DNA of 64,000 nucleotides from Omphalotus guepiniiformis (taxonomy: Eukaryota > Basidiomycota > Agaricomycetes > Agaricales > Omphalotaceae), in the NCBI GenBank assembly GCA_028554645.1, contig JAQOOI010000018.1:124001-188000 (forward strand). The letters run 5' to 3'. The position numbers and the translations under genes are program-made. Under the pieces are notes generated by a model. The model saw only the letters and a program-made list of their open reading frames with translations. It did not search any database and was not told the origin of the DNA. This document shows positions 32,153 to 43,600 of this stretch, in pieces (position 1 is the stretch's first letter; every line of letters begins with the position of its first letter).

Positions 32153-33134
32153 CTAAATGCTTGGTGGTAGGTCTTTATTGTTTGAGTCGCTGTATCGTGA
32201 AACTGAGGAGTTAAAACGGCCACGATACGGCTGAAAACCACGATGAGTATGTGACCTACGGGGACTCGCCGCCGTCCAAGTACGGGGGTTCCATGGTGTC
32301 GTGTTAGCTGGAGAGTCCCGAATCTGCTGGAGAATGGTTGCGACATCGGAGTAAGTGTATGATGGCGAGGGATGTTCGGATGGTTGCAGAGAAATTAAAC
32401 GGTCATAACCTTCCTCTGGCAGCGGTGGCTTGAAATCCGAAGCAAATCTGGAGAGAACAGACAGTCCCTGTTCCGGACTGTGGATCGTGGGGTGCGAAGT
32501 TCCTTGAAAAAAACAACAAAACGTGAGCTACTGGCCAGTCGGAATACCTTCAACAGGGGAGAATGCAAATAGAGACCTACGTTCATGGAGTCGGGACACG
32601 CACACCTATACAGTCGAGATCAATCGTCGAACCAAATCTATGTTCAATCGCAAAAGCAATCTAAGTAACTCACATCGTAAGGTGTGTCAAAGACAATAAC
32701 CCATATCAAAGTCCCAGGAAAATCACGGGCAAGTCTTATCCAATGCTGTCGTTGCCTGAAAACGCGATTGGGCACAAAGACATTCAAGTTGTCAGAGAAT
32801 CCAGTCAGTAACATTAACACCGAAAGCTATTTGAATCCGACGTGCGACTGACACAGCATCAAAGTTGGTACGATCTATGCACACGGACAGTCCTTGAAGC
32901 ATTGACTCGCGGGCGAGTTGTTCTACGCGTTGTCTGTTTCCTAGATCGTCTTGATTGCACCTCCGGAAGTTAGGAAAGTGTTTTTCTAATGCTGATGCGA
33001 AAGTACTCTGTTGCAGGTCTTAGCTACGAGTGGAACACCATGAATCCAGCAGTATTACTCTTGCCTGAGCCTATCAAGCCAACCAAGATTAGAACAACTT
33101 TTTCGTGTTGGGCTACACTCGATGTTTCGGACAT
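32153..33134 (-). CDS. P-loop kinase, polynucleotide kinase (PNK)-like
   Basis: AAA-type P-loop domain resembling the kinase module of T4 PNK/PNKP or of tRNA ligase. ATG 33134 gives MSETSSVAQHEKVVLILVGL followed by IGSGKS, a clear Walker A split by an intron. STFASALEKHFPNFRRCNQD and DLGNRQRVEQLARESMLQGL come next, then SVCIDRTNFDAVQR, the D-x-T/N-x-N step typical of this kinase group. DFPGTLIWVIVFDTPYD and CVSRLHERTSHPTIHSPEQG form the lid region. The C-terminus is SYTYSDVATILQQIRDSPAN followed by an Arg/Ser-rich tail, with TAG at 32153-32155. No phosphatase or FHA domain is encoded, so end-processing is a guess; substrate unknown. Six or so short introns are present. Confidence 0.8.
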
Positions 33135-33700
33135 GCTCAGACTAAGAGCTTGAGTATATCGTCTAGGGTGTATGCGACCAAGCGCTAAACCAGTAACCAG
33201 TGACCAGCTAAGAGTGTTTTTGGAGTTGAGCACGCAGAATGTCGAGGAGCTACTTAGTGGGAAATGAAAACCATGTGCAAATGTTTTCTTCGTAAGCCTC
33301 GTATAATGATCTATCCTTACTCAACGCAACTATGTAGTCTTTAAGTAGCGAGTACACTGGCAGTGACAGCGGCTATGTAGTATTGTTCTGGGTACTTCTA
33401 GCCTTACAGATGTTTAGAACGCGAAACTGAAGCGCGATGATTTTTGGGAACGAACAGGGAACCAGCAATCATCTCAAAGCTTGAGGTATTATTTGGCAAG
33501 ACATGAATGGTATAATACCTGAAGAGAATTATTGAACTCCTGCTCATTGAAGACATCAAAGTAGACACAAAAACTCATTAGTCCAAAGGGTAAAAAGCGA
33601 GATACACATCAAATAGTCTGGTATCCAACCGCGTGATGTTTGCAGAGCATAGGATGAATTGGAGAGTCTCAGAGCAACTCTTGAAGCGTCAGAGTTTACA
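33135..33700. other. Intergenic, no gene seen
   Basis: A 566-bp spacer between the PNK-like start and the Snx41 stop. It serves as promoter and 3' flank. I see no supported gene, repeat or palindrome. Confidence 0.55.
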
Positions 33701-35870
33701 TCATCGTCCGTTGAGCGTGGCAGTCGAATCTCTTCGAGCCGTGGAAGGCCCTGACACTGGTGGCTCTTGGGCAGACGGCAACTTATTAGGGTGTTCCGGA
33801 ATTGTTTCGATTTCCTTTTTAGCTTCTTCCCAGGCCTCGAGATTCTGTGTGACACAAAAACAAAAGGGTGGTGAAATTCCATCCTTCGAAACCTCGGCGG
33901 TAGGACGTAACATACCTTCTTGCACCAGTCCCGATGACTCCTTGCCATACTGATCGCCATCTCTCGGATATCTGCAACCTTTTGGCGCTGGAACCTGTCT
34001 AGATCCGCTTGAATCGTGGAACTGGAATATTTCAGATCCTGAGCCGACAAATGAAGTGCATCCTCAAGCTACGAAAGAAGACTTGAGTTATGGCAATATA
34101 TTTCAAAGATGACCAAGTAACCTGCGATATCGTTTCTCTCGACTTCGAGATACCATTCCGCCTTGCAGTCTCGGGATCAACATCCATCATCCCATGTAGA
34201 GTGTAACTCAATGCATTCAAGAAGCCCATTCCTGGTGCTCGTGGTCGTCGCCTAGCAGGATTAGGACCAGGGTGCGGCGGGACATACGAGGCTGAAGAGT
34301 CTTGCTCACGCGAGCTTTGCGCACCCGCCGGCTCGTCAGGCTCTCCATCACCTTCTTGCGGGCTTGTGGGTGATGAAACTATACTTGAACTACCTGCACC
34401 ACTTAATGCTGCTTCTAAACGCCGGGCCTCAGCTTCACTTTTCTCGAGTTCTTCCAGTTGTTCTCGTTTCGCTTCGAGTGCATCTTGGGTCATCTCGTAC
34501 TGAACATGCTTTTGGTGACGATATGCTAACAGTTTTTTGATGATAGACGAGAATTGAGAGTATTCGTGTATTGGTTCCGCCCAATTCTGTTCGAGGTCCT
34601 GAATCTATTGCATATAGCAATATTGAGTGATCCTATGAATTCTGAAGCAAAGTGCTGGCCTTACAAGCTTTGTGGTAGACATGTATGTTGCGTCCACGGC
34701 CTGACCAGTCTTTTCGATTGCTCCGGAAAGTGAGCCGTTCTCATTCAAACTGAAGCCATTTAGTGCTGCGCCCAGCTCGGCGTGATCTTGAGCGTAGTCT
34801 AGGGAAATATTGGGATTTTCAAAAACGCGACGATTGAAGTACAAAATGTAGCCTACCTGACCATCGCTTCAATGTCCTGCGGGTGACTTTCTCCATGGGT
34901 CCGCTGAGATGCGTAGCAAACTTGTTCGTGAAGGCTTCGGAGTCTTGAAATCGTTGATCCGGAGTTCTTAGGGGATGCGCAGCAGAGGGATTGGGGAGTG
35001 CTGCGTAAGCGGAAGAGGCGTTTTGATCTGTTGGATTGTGTGAAGGAGCTTTAAGTATGTTCTTTGGGAGTAGTGACAGGGGTGGTGAGTTGAGGACTTC
35101 GGTCTGCTTGACCTATGAGTAAAAACTTTTGTGTGACATATTCAAAATTCGCACCCATGAAACTTCTCCGTCCAAAAACCGATGAAATACATGCTCGTTC
35201 GAGAGTATTGGGTGTCTGGCAAGACGATTAAGAAATGTTTGAAGCATCCGTTTCCGCCTTGCTATCATGGCAGTATCCTCCTTCGCCTTTCCTTGCTTCA
35301 CAGCATAATCGCTGATTGATTGTTTGGAAGGTATGGGAGGAATGATGATAGTGGGATAGAGTTTGACTAAACTGAGACGCAGCGATTCAAACTCTGAGTA
35401 CCGATGCCTTGCTTCAGTATTCTGCGCTCAGTTGAGCATTTGTTACATATCTGACAGTTAGGTGGTTTTACTCACTCCCGTTTGTATCACATATGTAATG
35501 TATGGAGATGTTGAACCAACTGACGTTTTCTGGGCGTCTGTAATCTGTACGAACAATACGATCAGACCACCGTGACGCGTAGTGCGACTTCAGCAATGCC
35601 ACGTACCAATATCTCAATATCGTCACCAGAGTACAGTGCTTTGTCACGAGCGCAGCAAAAATCACTCCTGTAATTCTCTGGGGTCTGTCTTTGAGATCCT
35701 TGCGATGGGAAGGGTCGGTTGAGCCCAGAGAAGGTTGGAGACAGCTGCCTGGAAGGGTTGACCGGCGGTGATGGAGGTTCGGATATATCAACTTTCGACG
35801 TCGATGAAGTTTCTGAAGGGATGCGGTCTGAGCCTGTATCGAAGGGATTCTCGTCCTCGAATGTATCCAT
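33701..35870 (-). CDS. Sorting nexin Snx41/Atg20-like (PX-BAR)
   Basis: Endosomal PX-BAR sorting nexin; in yeast Snx41 and Atg20 pair with Snx4 in recycling and selective autophagy. ATG 35870 gives MDTFEDENPFDTGSDRIPSE, a disordered acidic/Ser-rich head. The PX domain follows: ALYSGDDIEILITDAQKTSV, SPYITYVIQTG, then RHRYSEFESLRLSLVKLYPT with the phosphoinositide-binding RYSEF, IIIPPIPSKQSISDYAVKQ, RRKRMLQTFLNRLARHPILS and FHRFLDGEVSW. The BAR-type helices include ALNGFSLNENGSLSGAIEKT, FSSIIKKLLAYRHQKHVQYE and AKREQLEELEKSEAEARRLE, interrupted by a Pro/Ser-rich insert (about 34230-34400) as in fungal Snx41. NLEAWEEAKKEIETIPEHPN lies near the C-terminus; TGA at 33701-33703. Snx41 and Atg20 cannot be separated by eye. 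Confidence 0.87.
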
Positions 35871-36162
35871 TGTTCCGTTAAGTATCTCTGCTACGCTCGG
35901 CTCTGACTATTTTGTCGAGACGACAAGGTGACGCTGTTTAAGATCAGGGACGAAGAAAATAGCGACTACCTGTGCACCTGAGATTCTGAGGATTCCAGGA
36001 AAGCAGCACTGAGAGAAGATGGTGGTACAGACTTGAGTCTTAGAGAAGCTGCGACATTGAGCGCGTATGGCTGAGCTCAGAACATGTGACGCGATGTTTT
36101 CCCCACCGGGCGCTAAGCATCTATGGACCAGGCATCTACAATAATATTCTTATTGATAGTAA

Positions 36163-38060
36163 TTATCCAAACACTCTGAATCCTTCTAGTGTATTGCCAG
36201 ACAAGTCCTCTGTTGGATTATCTGTAGAGGTAAAGACATCGTCCACCTGAGCACTCAACGCATCTTCAAAGCCCTTTCCAAGTATCGAAGCGAATAGTTC
36301 GTCAACTTGTTCTTCGTGCCATGCACCTTTAATATGTATGGGAGCCATGAAGTTTTGCAGCTTTTCGTGTACTTCATATCTGGGAGATGAGTGTTTCAGA
36401 TTATGTCGCTGAAGAAAGAGGGAACTGCCAACCGAAGCTTTCTGCCTTTGCTAGCTTTTGTGTCGACCTTCTTTTTCGCCTTCTTTTGTTTCTGTACAGT
36501 CATCCAATCATTGGCGCCAGACATATTTCGAGCGTCAATGACATCTCTGAGCATTTGTTGGTAGAAATCTGTATCGTCAAAGATCTCGGGATCTTCCTCT
36601 TTCTCAACATCTTCATGAGCGACAATCCCTAACCGGGTGCCTTTGCCTCTCCATGTCTGCGTCCGTAGAAGCAATTTATCACGATCCGCGAGATTTTCGT
36701 CCACGAGCTGAACTGCAGACTTGATGCGCTGGCGATCTTTGGAGAACGCGTTGCGATTTGAAGGTAATAGCACGGAGGGAGCGACAGCTTGAATTTTGGA
36801 GGACCACTTGGATAGGGTTTGTACAAGGTAGGGATGATACCTAGAACAACAGCCAGCTGGTTGGGACGAAGTAAGACAAGGTATGGTGGAAGAACACTTA
36901 CGCTTCTTCAAGTTGCAATGCAGCAAGACTGGTTTCTTGAAGATAGCTTTCATAGCTTGATATAGGGTCTTCATCTTCGATCTTTCTTCTTTTCCTTACA
37001 GGAGCTGTGACAGATTCGTTGGATTCGAGCAGTGTCTAAGTAGCACGTCAGGACGAATAAATAAGATAGATACTAGCGGACAAATATCACCTCTTGCAAT
37101 TCAAAGAGTTCTTCCGAAAGACAAGTTGCTTCCTCTAGCATTCTCTTCAAGGATTCTTGGTATTCAGAGCTGTTAGCGCTGGAGATATGAGACTTCTACC
37201 GAAGGGCATCAGGTAAGCTACGAGACGAAGCTAAGAATGGGCTCACGCAAGGTAGGGTATTGGCCGACACCACCGCCTTCTGTAATTGAATACGAGCATC
37301 TAACAGAGAATCCCAAATTTCCTACGAGCCATCAGTACCGCGGCAAAACGGCGAGGATAAAACACACAATTTGGCGAGAGACAGCTATGCCCTTCTTCCT
37401 ATCTTCGTCCTGGTTTTTGCGCAGAGTCGAAGTCAACTCCTCGACATCTTTTGCTTTGGCTGTATGAGTTGATTGGGGGAATAGATCGGTATACGTAGCA
37501 TCGTCCTCTTCTCCTGCTTTGTCCCCGTCACTTTCACCTGTACTCAAGCCCTCATCTTCACCTTCCTCATCGCTCTCTGAAGGAGCACGATTATGCCAGC
37601 CTTCTGACTCCTCTTCCCCGTCGCTTCCAATGTCATTATCCTCGGACAAGACATCGTCTGCATCATCTCCATCCTCATCCTCCTGCATTAATTGCTGCCT
37701 AGAAACTTTGATTCCGTCGTACTTAGGATCAGCTGCACTGTCATGCAATCTCCTCAATGTGCTCCGGCTAGAAGGAATTTGCGTTTACTGCCGATATATC
37801 AAAGTAGGGTTCGGGTACTCACCCTACTTCGACATAATGTGCTCTTGAAGCACCTGTATCTGCATTCTCTTGTGAATCAATAATAGCCTCAGGATCGACA
37901 TCTAACTCAATGTGTTAAATCAAAACATCGAGCGAGAAGGCGAACATACCGATGGGTGCCGGAGCTTCTAGTTCAGCTATTTGCTGAGCAAGAGACAAGC
38001 CTGTATGAGATTGAATGAAATGCCCAAAAATATGTCAGTAATTGCGGACTTACGAGCCAT
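36163..38060 (-). CDS. bfr2: Bfr2/AATF (Che-1) family nucleolar protein
   Basis: Nucleolar small-subunit processome factor (yeast Bfr2, human AATF). ATG 38060 opens MAR, spliced to LSLAQQIAELEAPAPI. The next exon has STLRRLHDSAADPKYDGIKV followed by a long acidic stretch of E, D and S (about 37480-37670), as in AATF. ELTSTLRKNQDEDRKKGIAV and WDSLLDARIQLQKAV form the conserved N-terminal domain. After an intron come YHPYLVQTLSKWSSKIQAV and NRNAFSKDRQRIKSAVQLVD. The TRAUB domain has DPEIFDDTDFYQQMLRDVID, KAKKKVDTKASKGRKLRYEV, HEKLQNFMAPIHIKGAWHEE and QVDELFASILGKGF. TAA is at 36163-36165. It is divergent from the aminotransferase gene (365-bp spacer). Confidence 0.93.
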
Positions 38061-38425
38061 AGTTGGCGGATTGTGGTGGAAGTAAGAACAGAAAAATTCT
38101 GCCGGTCAAGTGCCGATTCAAGTGCCGGGTTTGAATTCGATGGGATTTTTTACTTGCACAGAAACTCTTACATATGTTACAGTAAATAGCAGAGAATCCA
38201 GATTGCATCGTACAATACTCAGAATATAAATTAAATAATATATTGAAAGTAAATACATAAAACATTTTTGTCTTTCTGAGGATTTCTGTGGTCACGTGCT
38301 GATTAAGGGCAGGTCGCTACGCGTTGGGCGGTATTTGCTCGGCAAGATTTGGCGGAGAAAGTGAAGAAATTTGGCGCGGGCCTCCGTCACGGATGTCCGC
38401 GTAGCACGTGCGCCACAGGCCAGGT
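38061..38425. promoter_or_regulatory. Divergent promoter of bfr2 and the aminotransferase gene
   Basis: This 365-bp spacer has CACGTG at 38293-38298 (within GTCACGTG) and at 38405-38410, the latter 16 bp upstream of the first aminotransferase ATG. The part nearest bfr2 is AT-rich. No reading frame of note. Confidence 0.4.
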
Positions 38426-40395
38426 ATGATCTCTTCTTCCTCTCTATTTCTCCGTGCCGCTCTCGCTGCTCCCAAGTTTCGCTTTCCTCACTCTATCCTT
38501 CGCAGAAACATGTCTGGAGCTCAACATTTCAAACAAGTTTGTCTGTTTCTTCATTTCGTTGCTGTTGCATAGCTCACAAACCATATTAGAGTCCTCACAA
38601 GTGAGTTACGATCCTGAATTGTGATCTGGCGAATTAAGGCGATCGACACGATTTAGATTACTTGTGTACGTCGACTTGTGACAGTGTTTTCTACTAATAC
38701 GTGCTGATCCTTCTGAAGCATTCCCGGTCCTATCGAGGTCACCGACGAGGTACGAAGCACCATTAGTACTATGCCGACGTAGCTCACTATACATCGCATC
38801 CTAGGTTCTCTTTGCCAATGCCCATCCTTCTATGTCACATGTGTCCCCGGACTTCATTCCAGTATTTGGAGACTGCATCCGAATGACCCGGTGAGCCTGT
38901 TTCTCATGTGTAGCCTCCCACCGCTATCGCACTAAATCCAGATTTCAGGAAGGTCGTGGATACCGTGGAAGGCCAGCCGTTCTTGATCGCAGGTAGTGGT
39001 ACATTGGGGTGGGATCAGGCGCGTGATGCATAGAGTCGCCTTTTGGTTTCTCCCAGTTCTGACGCTATCGTGATCAGGTTGCTGCTAATCTGGTGGAACC
39101 GGGGGAAAATGCACTCGTTCTACACAGCGGGTATTTTGGTGATAGTTTCACCGACTGGTACGATGTATCGAATTTCCAATGTGGCGTCAGTTGTTCAAAC
39201 CTTACACAGCTTAGAAACGTACGGGGCCAAAGTCGATCAGGTCAAAGCGGAGATTGGTGCGGCTGTAAGTCAGGAAGCGATAGAGGCTGCCTTGAAGAGC
39301 AAGAAGTACAAGGTTCTCACCTTCACACATGTCGACACTTCAACCGGTATGACTGCGTTTTCTTATTTTCGTATTCTCCCAACCCAGTACCGACAGCTGT
39401 CCTATCTGACGCAAAGGCGATTGCTGCAACGGTTCATCGCGTCTCACCCGATACTTTGGTCGTTTCTAGCTTAGGCTCAACCGCTTTCACTCTATCTCAT
39501 ATATTCCAGGTCGTCTTGGATGGTGTCTGTTCAGTCGCTAGCGAGGAAATTCACATGGACGATTGGGGTGTCGATGTCATACTGACCGCAAGTCAGAAGG
39601 GTCTCGGGACCCCTCCTGGTCTCAGCATCCTCATAGCTAGTAAAAAGGCTGTGCAGGTGCGCCCTATCATTTCTACTGACGGATTTTGCCAACTTGCGCG
39701 TTCATTCAATATAGGCCTTTGAATCACGACAGTCTCGACCTGCTTCTTACTATGCCAGCTGGAAAAAGTAAGTCGGAAGAGTGTCAGATAAAAAATGAAC
39801 CAGCTAATCACTGTCATAGATGGCTCCCTATCATGAAAGCATACGAAAACGGCACTGCGGCTTACTTCGCCACGCCCCCCGTCAACCTCATCTACGCGTA
39901 TCATGCATCTCTAACCCAGATCACCAAGACGTCGCCCAATCTTGAGGAACGATATAAGTTGCATCGGGAAGCTAGCCAGCGAGTCAAAGGTGCAGCCAAA
40001 GAACTTGGACTGAAGGAGGTTCCTCTCGACCCCGCATTTGCAGCGAATGGAATGACGGCTTTGTACGACAAATGGTTTTCTATTTCAAGGCATAAGCTTT
40101 GTTGACATTGTGTACTATCGTTGCAGTTGTACTACCCTGAGGGTCTTTCCGGTGGTGATATTCTTCCGCGTCTGGTGAAGAAAGGTGTAGTTGTAGCTGG
40201 TGGTCTCCACTCCAGCATCAAGGGTACGGTTTTAGTTTCTTTTTAGTGTCTTATGCCTTCTGACCCATTCTTTCAGACAAGTACTTCCGCATAGGACATA
40301 TGGGTATCACTGCTGTAGATGGTTCTCGTGGTGACGTCGACAAAATCATTGAATCACTGAAAGAGACAGTGGCTGAAGCTTTCGCCTCAAAGTAG
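38426..40395 (+). CDS. Alanine-glyoxylate / serine-pyruvate aminotransferase, class V PLP enzyme
   Basis: Transfers the amino group of alanine to glyoxylate, giving glycine (yeast Agx1, human AGXT). Two in-frame ATGs share exon 1: 38426 (MISSSSLFLRAALAAPKFRF, then PHSILRRN) and 38510 (MSGAQHFKQ). The longer form has an Arg/Ala-rich, acid-free head typical of a mitochondrial presequence. Core motifs are TIPGPIEVTDEVLFANAHPS, VEPGENALVLHSGYFGDSF, YGAKVDQVKAEIGAAVSQEA, then VLDGVCSVASEEIHMDDWGV and DVILTASQKGLGTPPGLSI with the PLP lysine (about 39590-39605). AAYFATPPVNLIYAYHASL and YFRIGHMGITAVDGSRGDVD follow. It ends VAEAFASK; no obvious SKL-type peroxisomal signal. About a dozen introns, some retained as shadow frames. 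TAG is at 40393-40395. Confidence 0.93.
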
Positions 40396-40602
40396 ATCGG
40401 TAACTTTTGCCGTTAAATATAATGTCTTCATCAGCATGAAGTAGACTAACACATTTCAAACAATCGTTCATACCCAATTCTCACTGTACCTGTAACACAA
40501 AACCCGACCAGACTATAACGCTCGAGTACTTGCGCACCTGCCCGTGCATTAAGCGAGAGAACTGTACGATTCGAACTGCATGAGACGATGTACATTTTAT
40601 CA

Positions 40603-43600
40603 CTACGATACAGTCTCGCGATATTGCTCTTCACCCCCCATTCTATCGTACCATTCCTTACCCGCAGTAGTAGGAGCAATATACCCTGCTCTAATGGTCC
40701 AGTCGCCAAAATGCTCGCCTTCCAGCCGCTCTAGTGCGTATCGCTTGATCATTGGCTTAAGTATATCAAGAATCTCCAGCTCTGTTACCGTTTCTGCTGG
40801 TGGTGTTAGATCGCATGTAATATTTACCCAGCAGTCAACGTACCTCTGTAAATTTTATTTAGTCTTTGACCATAGTATCCACCACCGAGAAGCATTAGAT
40901 AGGTTCCGGGGGCTTTTCCAACAAATGCGACCTCTGTCATGACGTTTCAGTGACGCGAAGGGCAAAATAGGAGGCGAGTAACTGACCAGCGACATAAGGT
41001 CGGGCACATCCATTTGGACATCCTGTCATCCGCATAACTATAGAGTCATTGCGAAGACCATTTTCCTCGCATATCTTCTCGACTTTGTCAACGAGTAGCG
41101 GTAGGTACTATATTTAACTGTCAGTGCAAGAAAATCAACGGGGAAGTTGAGAGCATACTCTCTCCGATTCTGCCATCGCCAATCCTGAGGAGACCTTAAT
41201 CAGCCTCGAAATTCATAGAGATGCAGTTGCAACTTACCACAAGTTGGAAATGCCACACAAGCGGATGAGGATAAACGGAGGCCGGTGTAAGAAAGGTTAT
41301 CCATCTTATACTTGGAAAGCAGACTCTTAATCTGCGTCAAGTCCTCAGATGCAACATCGGAGATCAGAAGATGCTGGTTCGCCGTCAGACGGAACGTTCC
41401 CTTGTGGACTTTGGCAATTTCCCGCAGGCCTGCCTTGAATTCTTTCCCAGGTTCATCTTGTATACGACCGTTCTCGATAAACATTGTAAAGTGGTGTCTG
41501 CCATCTTCCCCTGTTGCCCAACCAAAGTCATCCACATTCCGGTCAAAAGTGTAAGGCCTGGCGGGCTGAAGAGCATATCCCAGCAGCTTCTCAACTTCTG
41601 CTTTAAAGACACCCAGGCCCATCCGATCGATAGTGTATTTTAAGCGAGCATTCTGCAGTGGTATAATTAGGGAAGGCACTCTAGACGCAGGTGCGGCGAA
41701 AACTTACTTTACGGCTGTTTGTGGCAAGGAAGGCATAAGTGATATTGCTTGAAGGTGAATGATATGCTGAACTCACTCTGCGCGGTTACCATTGTCACGT
41801 TGGGTAAGCATCACTGCTTCGGCAACGTATTTGCCTTGCTCTGGTGTACAGAACCCTATCACATCACCAGTTCTGGGGTATGTCTTCTTATTGCCATGAG
41901 TCACACCCATGCCACCGCCCACGGAGACATCAAATCCGGCAAGTTCGCCATTTCCGTCCAGGATGGCAATAAATCCAAGATCATTTGCGAACACATCAAC
42001 GTCATTAGTCGGTGGTACAGCGACGGCGATTTTGAACTGATTGCCCAAGTTAGACTAATATTAAGCAGTGCTTACTCAGATGACTCACTTTGCGGGGAAG
42101 GTAGAATTCACCGTACAAGGGTTCAAAATCCTTTACAGCATCACCAGCCACCATCTTCTTGTCAAGCCAGATTTCATGGTAAGCCGTCGTCCGAGGGATA
42201 AGATGTTCGCTGACGGTAGTACAGAACCGATGAACTTGAGCATGAAGCTTAGACATGGTTGGAATAGATGAACAGATAACATTCCTGACATTCGATCCAA
42301 TAAGACCAACCTTATTCAGCTGCATTCATGAAGGTACGTACCTGTTCACATCACCGCAAGCTGCGAGGGTGTCAAGTAAAACACGGTTGATGTCCTGAAT
42401 TGCAGGTTTCAGGTGCCGTTTGATCACACCATGGAATTGGAACGTCTGTCGAGTGGTAATCTTGAACGTCCCAGAACCGTGTTCGTCAGCAATTTGATCC
42501 ATTTGCAACCACTGGTCAGGACTGCAAACACCCCCAGGCATCCGCACTCGAATCATGAAGCTGTAAGCAGGCTCGACACCTTGAGCTTGACGTTCATCCC
42601 GTATATCCCTGTCATCCTGCTGGTAGATACCATGGAACTTCGTAAGCTGACCATCACTAGGAGCTAGTGCCCCCGTAGAATTGTCCTGAAGACCCTCCAG
42701 GATCGTCCCCCGAAGATAATTTGACGCAGCTTTGATGTGCTCGTTTGTGATAGGCTCCGGCTCTGCCTCCGTGACCTCAACACTGTCAACACCCAGGACC
42801 TTCCACAACTGAGGTTCCCACACACTGTAGCCCGTCTGATATCCGTCGGCATCCTGATCATCGCCCAATCCTACGGGCACGACACGCTTTCCGCCAAGTT
42901 TCTCCAGGCGTGCATCGAGATCTTTGCCGGGTTTGTTGTAGTAATGGGCGTCCTCTGGACGAGGCCAATAGTGGCTATCGCCCATAGCAAAGACAGAGTA
43001 TGAAAGTTTGGGCAGGAGTTCCTCGCCGCGAGCAACTGCGGCATTGATCGATTTGAAGAACTGGCGACCGTTCTGGGGTGGTTCGCCTTGCCCAGCGGTA
43101 GAGGTAACAAATACGACGAACTCTTCTTGTTCAAGGCTACCTAGAGGCATCGAATCCAGAGTCGCAACTGTTGTCGACAAACCCCTCGCTTTGCCTCGAT
43201 TTGACAGCCTCTTCGCTACCTTCTCGGCGGATCCACCATCAGACGCGTAGAGAATCAACAGCGGAGGCGCTTCAAGATTGTTCAGCAGTTCAGAGTATGA
43301 CTGCTGAGCCTTATTCTTCCTCGCTTCCTTCACCGTCTCTCCGAGACTGCTAACCAACTCCGAAGCGATCTGCGGCTTGGAGCGTACCAGCTGTGACAAG
43401 TGATTCTGTCGGTCTAGAAATTGTTGTAGATCATTTTTGACGGAATCTGAATCGAGCGAGAATGGTTCCTGGCCAGCCAGGTCTTTGCTCGGGTCCCACC
43501 GATACAGCGGCCAATAGCCTGCATCTACGGCAAGTTTGGTCTCCTTCAAGACATCCAGTGCGGGCGCGTCTTCTGTCTGGTAAGGCAGATACGCCAAGAC

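Noticed and set aside
31681..32156. Small plus-strand genes in the spacer
   Set aside because: The two short frames have no motif, no splice partners and lie in convergent 3' flanks.
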